A stretch of 64,000 nucleotides of DNA from Beroe forskalii (GCA_011033025.1 WFMF01000234.1:193817-257816), one strand, 5' to 3'. Positions 43,191 through 53,859 are shown, counted from the first letter of the stretch. The notes: generated by a model from the sequence alone, not told the origin. Translations and numbers: made by a program.

Positions 43191-43734
43191 GATGCGAATT
43201 TTTACCCCCCCGACTTTTTATCCCCCGACCTTTTACCACCCTAGGGTACAGGTGCGACCTTTTACCCCCTGCTTTGCCTTTGATCTGTACTGTATTCTAC
43301 CATAGACTGCGACTTTTAATCCCCCATTGAAAATGAGCTCGGTATCAAGCAGAGAAGCAGGGGGATAAAAGGTCGCATTTGTAGTTCTTGATATGCTCAA
43401 CATAATATGTTTCAAACGAGGATTATATGCAACCATAGTTGAACAAGTTATGGAAATTTTTCTGTCCTTGGGTTATAAAGCTACGCAAATTTGCCGACCT
43501 CAGTCTTCGAAAAGTTGCGATAGTCGTTTTTCAGTTTCGTTATTCTGGCAGGCATTTATTGCTTACATGCAAATCATTATGGAACGCACTAATATTAGAG
43601 ATGGTTGAACTTAACAAAACACTTTCCATTTCTATACCAATGGTGATAAAAAGACGGGGGGTAAAAAGTCGCACATGATACTTAGGGTGGTAAAAGGTCG
43701 GGGGATAAAAAGTCGGGGGGTAAAAAGTCGCATA
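43191..43734. mobile_element. 0.54-kb TIR element with TTTTACCCCCCGAC ends
   Basis: Left end ATGCGAATTTTTACCCCCCC and the following CGACTTTTTATCCCCCGACC are inverted at the right end (GGTCGGGGGATAAAAAGTCG, GGGGGGTAAAAAGTCGCAT), about 50 bp per end. An inner pair, GTGCGACCTTTTACCCCCTG and CAGGGGGATAAAAGGTCGCA, lies at 43251 and about 43360. The C-run style matches the MULE remnant at 44.6 kb, so they may be related. Confidence 0.82.
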
Positions 43735-43999
43735 CTCCCAAAAAAAAACAAAAAACCTATCCCAATAATGGTAAAAGTAGGGTTAGGTAGGACTTTGTTT
43801 TTTGGGCTTCAACACCCTCCCATCCACTTGTAGTCTAATAGAACCCCTTACCGGTAACCAGTGCAGGCTGTACTGCCATTTCGAGCAAAAATCACGGACA
43901 AGCTGTCCCTAACGCTGTTCTTGATTGTGTGCAGAGGGGATTGACTGCTATTCAAGGACCCCAATTGATTGCTTTACTAGCAATTAATTATGACAAAAA

Positions 44000-44610
44000 T
44001 TATGAAGTGAGAAGGGACGGGAATCATGAGCATGAGTAGATGAATCAGAGGTGACAAGATTCATAAGTTTTCATAAGCGAAATTTGGATTTAAAGGTGAG
44101 TTGACTGCGAAGTGACTGGATCAGAAGAGACTGAACTCAAAGGTGACTATAGTCAAACATGTGACTGGGCTTATGAACTTAGAAATGATTGGAGTGGAGT
44201 TTGTACTCAGAGGTGAGAAGTTCAGCAGATACGAGATTATGAGGTGAAGAGAGTTAGAGATGACTTGACTCAGAGTTAACAAGAGTCAAAAGTGACTGGG
44301 CACAAAAGTCAGAGGTGACAAGTCAGAAGTCAACTGAACTCGGATCAGAGGTTATAAAGTTATACGAGACAAGCTGACAAGTTGACAAAATAAAAGGAGT
44401 CAAAAGTTATTGGACTCAGAGATGGCAAAAGTCAGGATTAACTGAGTAACTGGACCAGACTAAATTGCTGGCTTCAGAAATCAGAAGTGGAAAGTGGAAT
44501 CAAAAGTTACGAATGCCAATGATGAAAAGGCTCAGAGGTGACTGAAGTCAAAGGTTACCAAGTGACAGTAATCAGATATGACTGGGCTCAGGTATGACTG
44601 GAGGTTAAGG
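44000..44610. repeat. GTGACTGGACTCAGAG degenerate satellite, left part
   Basis: Loose repeats of AGAGGTGACTGGACTCAGA and AAGTCAGAGGTGACAAGAGT, unit near 20 bases. The same satellite resumes at 45605-45870, so the MULE remnant was inserted into it. Confidence 0.8.
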
Positions 44611-45604
44611 GACACTTGACCCCCCCGACATTACATCCCCCGACATTACATCCCCCGACACTACATCCCCCGACACTACACCCCCTACTGTAAATCTAAA
44701 GAGGAAAGCGGGGGGTCAAACGTCGCAGTTCGACGATTGTTGCGAAATTTGACCCCCCAGACAATACATCCCCCGATGAATAAACATAGATCAAACGCAC
44801 TGATCCGCGGCTTGACCAAGGTGTCTAAGTGCTACATTTGACCCCCCGACATCACATCCCCTCTATGTCTCTATAGGCACAGTAAACTCCCATGCAACTG
44901 TGCTTGGGAACGGGGGTTCAGGTGTCGCACCATCGACTGAGCAACATGAACCCTATAAGTAACGAACGCCGGATAAGACACCAGGTTAAGGAGCATGGTC
45001 TGATGAGGAAGTACCAGAGGACGACGACTAATTCAAGCTCAGAGTGAAGAAGCTGGCAGCACCGGCCTTCCTTCCTGTTGCGGATGTCGTGGCTAGAGGA
45101 CCTAGATCGGACTTCCAGCTGGAGGACGACGACTTCCCCCAATCTTCCCTCTCCACATGTGGAACGTCCGTGACAGAGCTTCGGCTGGATCTGCCCGCAC
45201 CACCAACGCCCTGGAGTCCTTTCACCACTCCTTCAACTCCCTGCTGTCCGGCCACCACCTCTCCATCTGGACCCTTCTAAAGATACTCCAGACGCAGCAG
45301 AACCTCTCAAGAGCCAAGATGTTCCGTGTTACCAGAGGAGACGTGTTCAAGTCATCTGCCCTGGAGAGAAGGAGGAACGACAGGGTCCAGAACCTCCTCC
45401 GGAACTACTCCAGACCTTCTGCTGAAACCTTCCTGACTGGAATTGCTTACAACTACATGTCTTAGAGTGTTTTTTCCCGATATTTTGTGTGAAAAATTTG
45501 TGATATACAATTATTCTATACACTATAACATTATTGCAATATCCAAATCCTGTCTATCACATTTTCAGTAACTACAGAGGGTCAAGTGTCGGGGGTCAAA
45601 TGTC
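44611..45604. mobile_element. MULE-like element remnant with GACACTTGACCCCCC ends
   Basis: Left end GACACTTGACCCCCCCGACA and right end inverted as TGTCGGGGGTCAAATGTC. The motif TTTGACCCCCCGACATCACA recurs internally (44700-44860), suggesting truncated ends stacked inside. It contains a transposase C-terminal fragment (see next). No target duplication found because both sides are satellite. Confidence 0.75.
45130..45465 (+). pseudogene. MULE transposase C-terminal fragment
   Basis: The frame PPIFPLHMWNVRDRASAGSA and then RTTNALESFHHSFNSLL, SGHHLSIWTLLKILQTQQ resembles the C-terminal part of MULE/FLYWCH-associated transposases, where a W at the start is followed by RTNNAVEGFHNALQ-like sequence and a stretch on relative size of a helper helix. 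The upstream acidic residues (DDDF, EDDDFPQ) are in another frame, so the fragment is at least once frameshifted. The catalytic core with its DDE residues is missing. It ends with a TAG after YNYMS at 45465. Plausible autonomous ancestor of the GACCCCCC-ended elements around it. Confidence 0.7.
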
Positions 45605-46020
45605 ACACTTTCTGACTGGATTCAGAGGTGACAAGAGTCAGTGCTTCAGTGCCCAAGTTGAACTCAGGGGTAAGTAGAGTCAGACGGCATTCAGCATTGG
45701 ACATAGAATTGACTGGACTAAGGACTCAGATATAACGGGTGTCAGCGTTACATGGGTTAGATGTCACTGGACAAAGAGAAACGTCAGAGTGACTGGACAC
45801 AGAAGTCAGAAGAAAAAAGAGTCACTGCACTCAAAACATCAGAAGTCACTGGATCCAGAGGCTAAAAAGCTAAGAGATGGGCAGTGTCCAAGCAGGCCAG
45901 CCATGTCTCTGAAACGTCTCCGAGACTTCTCTGAGACTTTTTCGAGACTCTCCAGATACTTCTCCAAGACGTCTCTGAGACTCTCCGAGACTTTTCCGAG
46001 ACTTTCTGAGACTCATTAGG
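45605..46020. repeat. Satellite, right part, and CTCCGAGACTTTTC minisatellite
   Basis: 45605-45870 continues the GTGACTGGACTCAGA satellite. 45908-46015 is a second array of about ten units of CTCCGAGACTTYTCYGAGAC, 9-12 bases each. Confidence 0.8.
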
Positions 46021-46069
46021 CTAATCAGATCTGATATAATTCCATGATTGCTTGTTAGGTGCCATAGTC

Positions 46070-46083
46070 ATGATGGTATATAA
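46070..46083 (+). promoter_or_regulatory. TATA box before the small ORF
   Basis: ATGGTATATAAACC is a good TATAWAW match. An initiator would fall around 46105 and the ATG is at 46121, a tight but plausible eukaryotic spacing. Confidence 0.5.
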
Positions 46084-46120
46084 ACCTAGCCAAGCACTAC
46101 ATCACTATCGCAATTCAATC

Positions 46121-46416
46121 ATGGCTACTACAGCTCCTCTCCATCCTGTGAGACGGAAGAAGATGAAAGTGCGGGACGAGATTCATCAGAAGTATCGTCT
46201 GATCCTGCAGAAGGTGAACAGTGGGGACTTGGTCTTGAGTGCTGTGAAAGCGGTGGGACTCTCCAAACCCAACTTCTACAAATAGAAGGCAGTCGCAGAA
46301 TTGAAGATTGTGGATGAGGAGCAGTTCAAGGTGATTGAAGAAACTCATGGGGATGACGTGCTGAAGCTTCAGACTGCCTGCAACGAGACAGGTAGGATCA
46401 GGAGACACCAGCTATA
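46121..46416 (+). pseudogene. Helix-turn-helix-like small ORF, interrupted once
   Basis: Starts MATTAPLHPVRRKKMKVRDE, then IHQKYRLILQKVNSGDLVLS AVKAVGLSKPNFYK in form, which looks like a basic N-terminus and a helix-turn-helix (Q-K-V-N-S-G as first helix end, AVGLSKPNFYK as recognition helix), similar in layout to transposon-derived or psq-like DNA-binding domains. A stop interrupts at 46283, after which the frame stays open for about 44 codons (KAVAELKIVDEEQFKVIEET, LKLQTACNE) and runs into a minisatellite. I do not know the family. It sits in the 8.45-kb insertion behind a TATA box. Confidence 0.45.
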
Positions 46417-47480
46417 GGTCAGGTAGGATCAGGAGACACCAGCTATAGATCAGGTAGGAACCGGAGACGCCAGTAGATCGGGAAGAATAGCAGACACCAG
46501 TAGGTCAGGTAGGATCAGGAGACGCCAGTAGCCAGTAGGTCAGGTAGGATCAGGAGATGCCAGTTATAGGTCAGGTAGGATCAGGAGACGCCAGTTTTAG
46601 ATCAGGTAGGAACCGGAGACACCAGTAGATCAGGAAGAATAGCAGACACCAGTAGGTAAGGTAGGATCAGGAGACGCCAGTAGCCAGTAGGTCAGGTAGG
46701 ATCAGGAGATGCCAGTTATAGGTCAGGTGGACTAGGAGACACCAGCTATAGGTCAGGTAGGATCAGGAGACGCCAGTTTTAGGTCAGGTAGGAACCGGAG
46801 ACGCCAGTAGATCAGGAAGAATAGTAGACACCAGTAGGTAAGGTAGGATCAGGAGACGCCAGTAGGTCAGGTAGGATCAGGAGATGCCAGTTATAGCCTA
46901 TAGGTCAGATAGGATCAGGAGACGTCAGTTTTAGGTCAGGTAGGAACCGGAGACGCCAGTAGATCAGGTAGGGAAAAGACCCCAAGTAGGTCAAATAGGA
47001 TCAGGAGATGCCAGTAGGTCAGGTAGGATCAGGGAGACGCCAGTAGGTCAGGAGGATAGGCCCAGTAGGTCAGGGGGATCAGGGCGCCATGAATAGGGGA
47101 GGATCAGGAGAGCCAAGGAGGTCAGGTAGGATCGAGACCCCGTTTTAGGTCAGGGGGAAAAAAAAGTAGTCAGGTAAAAAGACAGGGGGTAGGATGCAGA
47201 CCCAGTAGGTGGTAGGGTCAAAAAGAGCCATTTGGTCAGGGGATCGATGCTCAGGTAGGATCAGGAGACACCAGTAGGTCAGTAGGATTGGAGGTCAGGT
47301 AGGACCGGAACCCCGTTCAATGGCAGGGAGGTCGGTCCAAACCCAGTGGGTAGGTCGGTGGGGTCAGAGGTGCCAGTGGGGCAGGTAGGATCGGGCAAAT
47401 TTGGTCAGGGGGACGGAGGCCAGTTATGGGGGCAGGAGGATCAGGAAACCAACCCAATGGTCAGGTAATCAAAAATCGCT
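46385..47480. repeat. About 30-bp minisatellite GGTCAGGTAGGATCAGGAGA
   Basis: Units GGTCAGGTAGGATCAGGAGACGCCAGTA-like, alternating with shorter AGATCAGGAAGAATAGCAGA forms. Higher-order period of about 180 bases from 46.39 to 46.98 kb. Past 46.97 kb the units look corrupted (GGGGGATCAGGGCG, homopolymers), consistent with poor consensus. Confidence 0.88.
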
Positions 47481-48690
47481 GTCGGTGTCAAAGGAAACGT
47501 ACACGGTGTCAAAAAACACTGGCCTGATGTAAGGCATACGTGAACTTAAAAGGTTTGACACGAGTAAGGACGTGACATGGGTAAAAAATTTTTATGTCAA
47601 ATCAGACACGATGTCAAGGCTGTGACCAGTGCAAAACCGAACGGTGTGAAGGTGCCGACACTGAGTCAAGGCATAGTGCACAGTGTCGGGGTCGAACGGT
47701 TCCAAGGTCAGTGACCGATGCAAAGGCATTCGGACACCCTGGTGTAGGTCGGGAAAGAGAAGGCATTGGACAGGGTTTTAAAATACCTTTGTCGGTGTCA
47801 AGGCATATAGCAGGTGTCAGGAATATTTAAAAAGGTGGAAAAAACGCAGTGACATGATGGCCACCATTAAATAGTCAGGATGCTAACGGTGTCAAAACGT
47901 CACTAAGTCAAAAGGCAAACACCACTTGGTGTAGGATAGGGGGCATATGTCAAAGGCAACGCTGAAATTGAGTCGGATACCGACACTGGGGTCAATGCCT
48001 TCATAGTAAGCAAACCAGAAACGTGTCCAGGTACCCTGAAAAACGATTGGGCATGGAAATGGTGTCCCAAAGGCCCTAGTGACCAGTCAAAGGTTGCTGA
48101 CATGGCAAGGGCCTAGCTGAATGAGTAAGGCATAACCTGAAACTGATTAGGCGCGCTGGCCTGTCAATGCATACGTGACACTAGTGTCACAGCATTCCTG
48201 AACACTGGTGTCAAGGCCTACACTGACACTGATGTCCAAGGCATACGCTGACACTGGTGTCAAGGCAAAAACTAACATGATGTCAAGGCATACGCTGATA
48301 CTGGTGTCCAAGGCATACTGACACTGATGTCAAGGATACGCTGACACTGGTGTCAAGGCAGCAAACCCATGTCAAAGGGTCCGAAATGTGTCAAAGGGAC
48401 CACATAGTGTCACAGCATCTGTGACATGGTGTCAAGGCCTACGCTGACACTGATGTCAAACTTCCTGACACTATGTCCCAAGGGTAGACACTGGTTTAAA
48501 GGCTTCCTGACACTGGTGTCAAAGGACACCTTGTCAAGGCCTACGCTGACACGTGTCAAGGCATTCGCTGACACTGGTGTCAAGGCATACGTTGACACTG
48601 GTGTCAAGTCTATTTTAAACTGGTGTCAATGTTTATACTGACGAAGGTGTCAAGGTATATACTAAAGGTCTTGGCATACGCTGATGCGGG
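47481..48690. repeat. About 24-bp minisatellite TGACACTGGTGTCAAGGCAT
   Basis: Units TACGCTGACACTGGTGTCAAGGCA; ACACTGGTGT is self-complementary. Best preserved at 48180-48660; degraded by apparent sequencing errors to the left. Frames on both strands are artefacts. Confidence 0.85.
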
Positions 48691-48859
48691 TGTTTAGCTG
48701 TTTTGACATGAAATTATCTTCATATTTATTATTCCCCTTTTTGATATAAATTTTGCTTTTGGGAAATTATATAAACTTTTGATTTTATAAAAGATTCAGT
48801 CAAGTTTTTTTAGTTTGTATTTCATAACTCAGTATCATGAATCATGAAAGATAAAATTT

Positions 48860-49240
48860 AACCCCCCCAAAACCCGTCCTGAAAGTCGGAAAAAATCCGA
48901 AAAAAGCCGAATAAACCAAAAAACCGAGAAAAAAAACCCGAAAGTCGAAAAAACCCCGTTAAAAACCTGGGTAAAACCCGCAAAACCCCAGAACCCTAAA
49001 AAACCCGAAAAACCCCTTTAAAAACCCCCAAAACCCCTTTAAAAACCCAAACCCCGTTAAAAAAACCCCTTTAAAAACCCCCAAAAAACCCCTTATAACC
49101 CGAAAAAAAGTCGTAATCCCGGGAAGCGTAATCCCCGGGGAAAGCCCGTAAAACCGTAAAACCCCCGCAAAACCCGTAAAACGCGAAAAGCCCGAAGCCC
49201 GAAAAACGGGGAAAACACCGAGAGCTCCGACGTTGGGGGG
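48860..49240. repeat. AAAACCCG-type repeat, right end of the insertion
   Basis: Corrupted runs of AAAAACCCC, AAACCCGAAAA and GTAAAACCCGC, akin to 40865-41290 and in the same orientation. Homopolymer lengths are suspicious. Confidence 0.7.
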
Positions 49241-50094
49241 GCCTTTATAAAAAACACCAAATTAAGCTTCTAACCAGGTATGTCACATGTTACTGCAAAA
49301 TTATCCTTTGCAGATTGCACATTTTAAATTTTTACGGGAAATGGTCCGTTTATTAAAATCGGTTTAATTTATCACAAATTTGCTGGTTAATTAATTTCTC
49401 ATGTAAGAGTAAATGAAGGATTCCCCCGAATATTCTGTTCTTGTTTTTAATTTTAAATTTTTTATCGAAACAATCTTCTTTAAACAACTATAAAACAAAA
49501 AACCATCCCGATCTTCTGATGTAAATTACAAATTTTATATACGGTATATAATGCGTGCATGTTGGGGTGGCGATATATTGAATAATATAATTCAAATAAA
49601 CTCACATGATCTACATTATACCGCAATGGGCATTACGTTTTTTAGAGCTTTCCCCAGATTCCTCGATTTTATGGTATTATTAGCAGGCCCAGTGGGAAGG
49701 CTAAAACTTTAATACATAGCTTACTTGGCGGTGCTACGCGCCACCTCATATGCAAAGATGCAAATTCCTACCAAACGCCCGGAAAAAAAGCTGAAAAGAA
49801 ATTATTTTTTCCGAAAGGGAAAGGAAATACTTTCAGTTTAAAATTTTCGGGGGCGGACGGTGGGCTTTTTAACATTTGCTGAAAATACATTTTTTTTTAA
49901 AAAAAGAAAAACTTTTAAACTGGGACTGTTTTCAAAGTGAATGAACTTTTACGTGGGTCGGTTTAAAGTTTAGGTTTAGATATCACTCACTTGGGCCGCA
50001 CATTGGGAAAAGCCACGGTATTAGCGGGCCCAATCACATACCAAGCAAACTATCACCTTTTGACTTGAAAATTTCCCCCCACTGACGGGTTTAA

Positions 50095-50282
50095 CCACCC
50101 CTTGATGGGTTGATATGCTCATGTAGGGGCAGTGCCCCCGGGCGTTCCCCTTTCGGGATTGTTTTTCGGGCGTGTATTTTGGCTAACGAATGATATTGGA
50201 TGATGTCTTGGTTCTTCATACCCAGACGACCCAAAAGTTTCTGGCTTTTTGTCACGGAAAGAGCCCCGTACCACCTCGATTC
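50095..50282 (-). pseudogene. CSNK1G: Damaged second copy of CSNK1G catalytic exon
   Basis: Matches exon 8981-9215 over its 3' four-fifths (GATGGGTTGATATGCTCATGTA, GATGATGTCTTGGTTCTTCA shared with no change, then CCCAGACGACC, TTTGTCACGG, ACCACCTCGATTC). Between these are many small losses and changed homopolymers, so no kinase frame remains. Since the sister exon at 40669 is unchanged, sequencing or consensus error is more likely than decay. It is cut by the N gap. Confidence 0.75.
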
Positions 50283-50382
50283 NNNNNNNNNNNNNNNNNN
50301 NNNNNNNNNNNNNNNNNNNNNNNNNNNNNNNNNNNNNNNNNNNNNNNNNNNNNNNNNNNNNNNNNNNNNNNNNNNNNNNNNN
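50283..50382. other. Assembly gap, exactly 100 N
   Basis: Round-number gap of unknown true size. It interrupts the CSNK1G exon copy. The open frames that cross it are meaningless. Confidence 0.98.
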
Positions 50383-50582
50383 GCAATTTCATTTCCACTT
50401 TGATACCATAAAAGTTCTTATGCAAACTGGAGTAGTTTAACAAGTTAACCCCCGAATTAATGGTTCAGGTTCACTTAATGCAGATCTAAGGCCTAAAACA
50501 ATTAGCAATAAATTAATTTTACAACCTCAGTTGCATTTTTTAGTTTTGCATAAGGGCATCGAGGAAATGCTGGCTAAAATAA

Positions 50583-50627
50583 TTTCAGATTTAACTATAC
50601 TTTATTCAAGTATAGTTAAATCTGAAA
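50583..50627. repeat. Perfect 19-bp-arm hairpin
   Basis: TTTCAGATTTAACTATACT faces AGTATAGTTAAATCTGAAA across a TTATTCA-like loop of seven bases. Confidence 0.88.
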
Positions 50628-51018
50628 CAATTCCTGAATTACTGGTGTGATGTTATCAAATTTGGTTATCATTCAGTCAGTGAGCACTGAGTGGTTAGCA
50701 ATTGTTGTTTGGTGCACCTTTTGCAACTGCTCCATTATTATATCTCAAAGATCAAGATTGCTTGTCTAAGTGGCATCATGTACTCATGAACAGCTGTCAT
50801 AAAGGTTACTTGGATTCAATGCTTTTTGGGACAATTGGGACAATTGGGACAATTGGAACAACTGGGACACACTGGGACAATTGGGACAAACAAAAAGTTG
50901 AAAAAATCAGTCATTTATCATTTTTACATTGATCCAAGTTTTTGAAATGAAAGTTATATTTATACTAATATACTAAATACATATTTTGGTTGTGTTTGTT
51001 TGCAGCGGTTATTAATAA
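50628..51018. other. Non-coding, with GGGACAATT repeat
   Basis: 50827-50890 is a short array of GGGACAATT (nine bases, about seven units). Units of the complementary type (TTGTCCCA, TGTCCCATTTG) lie on the far side of the foldback element at 55230-55350. No gene seen. Confidence 0.6.
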
Positions 51019-52156
51019 GCCCCCTGCCAGATTAGAACAACGCCACACTAGGTATTGAATTCGCCACACTATAAAAATGATCGCATTGTTAAGATGATAT
51101 TCATACAGGCCACCCTATGCATTAACTTTCTAAGAATGCGTGTAAAGTGCAGGGTAATATTCGCCACACTAGCATTATATTCGCCAAAGTGGTCGCATGT
51201 TTGTAAACACACGCAATGCTAAGCAATTATTCGCCTGTTTTATAAACAATCTTCGTAGACTCTATTTCGCCATGTTAGGAAAATATTCGCCTACTGGGTA
51301 ACACATTCATTCTTAGAGAATAATTCGCCGTGTTTGGAAAGTATTCGCCGACTGGGTTTCATATTTATTCTTAGCGAATATTTCGCCGTGTTCGGAAAAT
51401 ATTCGCCTTAGAAAATATTTCGCCGTGTTAATAAAATATTCGCCGTATGTTATGATAACATGTACTCTAAACTAATTAAGTTACATAGCAGCCCCACCCT
51501 GACCTTGATTCATCTGTACAAAATGTGTTCTAACTGGACTCCTGAAAATTTTCTATTTCATATTTTGAACAGATGATGTGTTGATGTACACAAAGTTGCA
51601 CTTAGCAATACAAACCTACTGTGTATGTAAATTTAAGCATTCATATTTTTCAGATTAAACACAATATCATAATATCATATCAGCTCGTTATAGCCTCATA
51701 CGGAGAGTCGAGTACTCGACGGTTTTTCCTTGGTAACATGCCGCATCATCCCGATCCAGGACTGGGGAATGAAGTTACCGTTTTTCATCTTTTCGGACCG
51801 TTCTAATGCAAAGTGGGAGAATACCAGTTATAATAACTGGCATTTTCTGCTGCATTACACTGTGACTTACCAGAATTACAAGTACAGCTTATCACCGCTT
51901 TTTCGGACCCATCCTCTCACACCTGTCAGTTCCGTGTCGGCAGCCAAAATAACCTTTTACAATGCTTATCAGGTCCATTGTTTCGCATCCTTCAATTTCA
52001 AATTCAAGTCCAAGGACGAGCATAATCCCCTGCCCTTTCATCAATGCTTATCTCCGCTTTATCAGGTCCATTGTTTCGAATCCTCCAATTTCAAATACAA
52101 GTCCACAGTGAAGATTACCGGTAATGGCAGTATCCAAGTAGGTCAGTATCAAAGTA

Positions 52157-53320
52157 GCCCGACTCGACTCAACTCGACGACTCAACGACTCGACGACTCG
52201 ACTCGGCGACTCGACTTGACGACTCGACGACTCGACTCAACTCGACGACTCGACGACTCGACTCGACTCGACTCGACGACTCGACTCGACTCGACTCGAC
52301 TCGACTCGACGACTCGACTCGACTCGACGACTCGACTCGACTCGACGACTCGACTCGACTCGACTCGACGACTCGACGACTCGACTCAACGACTCGACTC
52401 GACGACTCGACTCGACGACTCGACTCGACGACTCGACTCGACGACTCGACTCGACGACTCGACGACTCGACTCGACGACTCGACTCGACGACTCGACTCG
52501 ACGACTCGACTCGACGACTCGACTCGACGACTCGACTCGACGACTCGACTCGACGACTCGACTCGACGACTCGACTCGACGACTCGACTCGACGACTCGA
52601 CTCGACGACTCGACTCGACGACTCGACTCGACGACTCGACTCGACTCGACGACTCGACTCGACGACTCGACTCAACTCGACTCGACGACTCGACGACTCG
52701 ACTCGACTCGACGACTCGACTCGACGACTCGACGACTCGACGACTCGACTCGACGACTCGACTCGACGACTCGACGACTCGACGACTCGACTCGACGACT
52801 CGACTCGACGACTCGACTCGACGACTCGACTCGACTCGACGACTCGACGACTCGACTCGACGACTCGACTGGGCAGCTCGACTCGACGACTCGACTCGAC
52901 GACTCGACTCGACGACTCGACTCGACTCGACTCGACGACTCGACTCGACTCGACGACTCGACGACTCGACTCGACTCGACTCGACTCGACGACTCGACTC
53001 GACTCGACTCGACGACTCGACTCGACGACTTGACTCGACTTGACTCGACTTGACTCGACTCGACGACTCGACGACTCGACTCGACGACTCGACGACTCGA
53101 CGACTCGACGACTCGACGACTCGACTCGACTCGACTCGACTCGACTCGACTCGACGACTCGACTCGACGACTCGACTCGACGACTCGACTCGACTCGACG
53201 ACTCGGGACTCGACGACTCGACTCGACGACTCGACGACTCGACGACTCGACGACTCGACTCGACGACTCGACGAATCGACGAATCGACTAGACTCGACGA
53301 CTCGACTCGACGACTAAACT
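52157..53320. repeat. 1.16-kb satellite built from GACTC and GAC words
   Basis: The sequence is almost only 5-mer GACTC and 3-mer GAC joined in varying order; the commonest period is 13 (GACGACTCGACTC) at 52.37-52.68 kb, with runs of GACTC (5) and GACGACTC (8) elsewhere. Interruptions are few (GACTGGGCAGCTC at 52868; TTGACTCGACTTGAC at about 53030). CpG is very dense. Open frames of up to 437 codons (STRRLDDST) and 168 codons on minus (SSRVVES) follow from the lack of stops. Confidence 0.95.
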
Positions 53321-53859
53321 TCGCTCCGTCGTACTATCTTGATGCCCCTGATGATCGGCTCATGAAAACAGGCTCTCTGTTTAGGCTATAACAGACCAAA
53401 ATGACATAACATGACATTGTGTTTTATCCGAAAAGTATAATTGATGCTTAAATTTACATAATACACAGTAGCTCTGGATTGCTTAGTGCAACTTCCTGTA
53501 CATTAATACATCATCTGTTCAAAATATGAAATAGAATTTCAGGAGTCAAGTTAGAACACATTTTGTACAGATGCGAATCAAGGTGAGGGTGGAGTTGAAT
53601 GTTGATGTGTGTAACTTAGAGTGTACATATTGTAATCATAACATACGACAATATTTTATCTAACACGGCGAAATGTTTTCCAAAAAGAAATTTGATACCC
53701 AGCAAGCGAATATTTTCCAAACATGGCGAAAATTTCTTTAAGAATGAATGTGTTGCCCAATAGGCGAATATTTTCCTAACACGGCGAAATATTCTGTATT
53801 AATAAATGTGTTACCCAGTAGGCGAATATTTTCCTAACGCAGCGAATTAAAGTCTACGA

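Larger units (their letters stand above)
40793..49244. mobile_element. 8.45-kb mosaic insertion with inverted ends and 8-bp flanking repeat
   Basis: Left end GGCCCCAAGTAACGTCGGA and right end TCCGACGTTGGGGGGGCC are inverted relatives. TTATAAAG (40785-40792) and TTATAAAA (49245-49252) flank it, and copy A has the empty site with one TTATAAAG (7242-7249). The contents from left to right: AAAACCCG repeats, a TGGTACCA satellite with a MITE in it, a TIR element, a GTGACTGGACTCAGAG satellite split by a MULE remnant, a small HTH-like ORF, two more minisatellites, and AAAACCCG-like repeats again. It is either one large hAT-like element loaded with repeats or several nested insertions. The right third is low-quality sequence. 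Confidence 0.7.
37436..50282. repeat. Segmental duplication, copy B, with two large insertions
   Basis: Direct repeat of 5050-9215 stretched from 4.2 to 12.8 kb. The additions are a hAT-like element (39660-40596), an 8.45-kb insertion (40793-49244), and small ones at 38.22-38.46 and 39.05-39.17 kb. It runs into the N gap while still inside a CSNK1G exon, so the rest of the copy is missing. Confidence 0.9.

Noticed and set aside
50190-50443. Frames running through the N gap
   Set aside because: Artefacts of translating unknown bases.
51730-53391. 437-codon frame and partners (DSTRRLDDS), minus frame SSRVVES
   Set aside because: The C-terminal three quarters is the GACTC/GAC satellite; the first 130 codons match nothing known and contain a DNA-level repeat (CAGGTCCATTGTTTCG).
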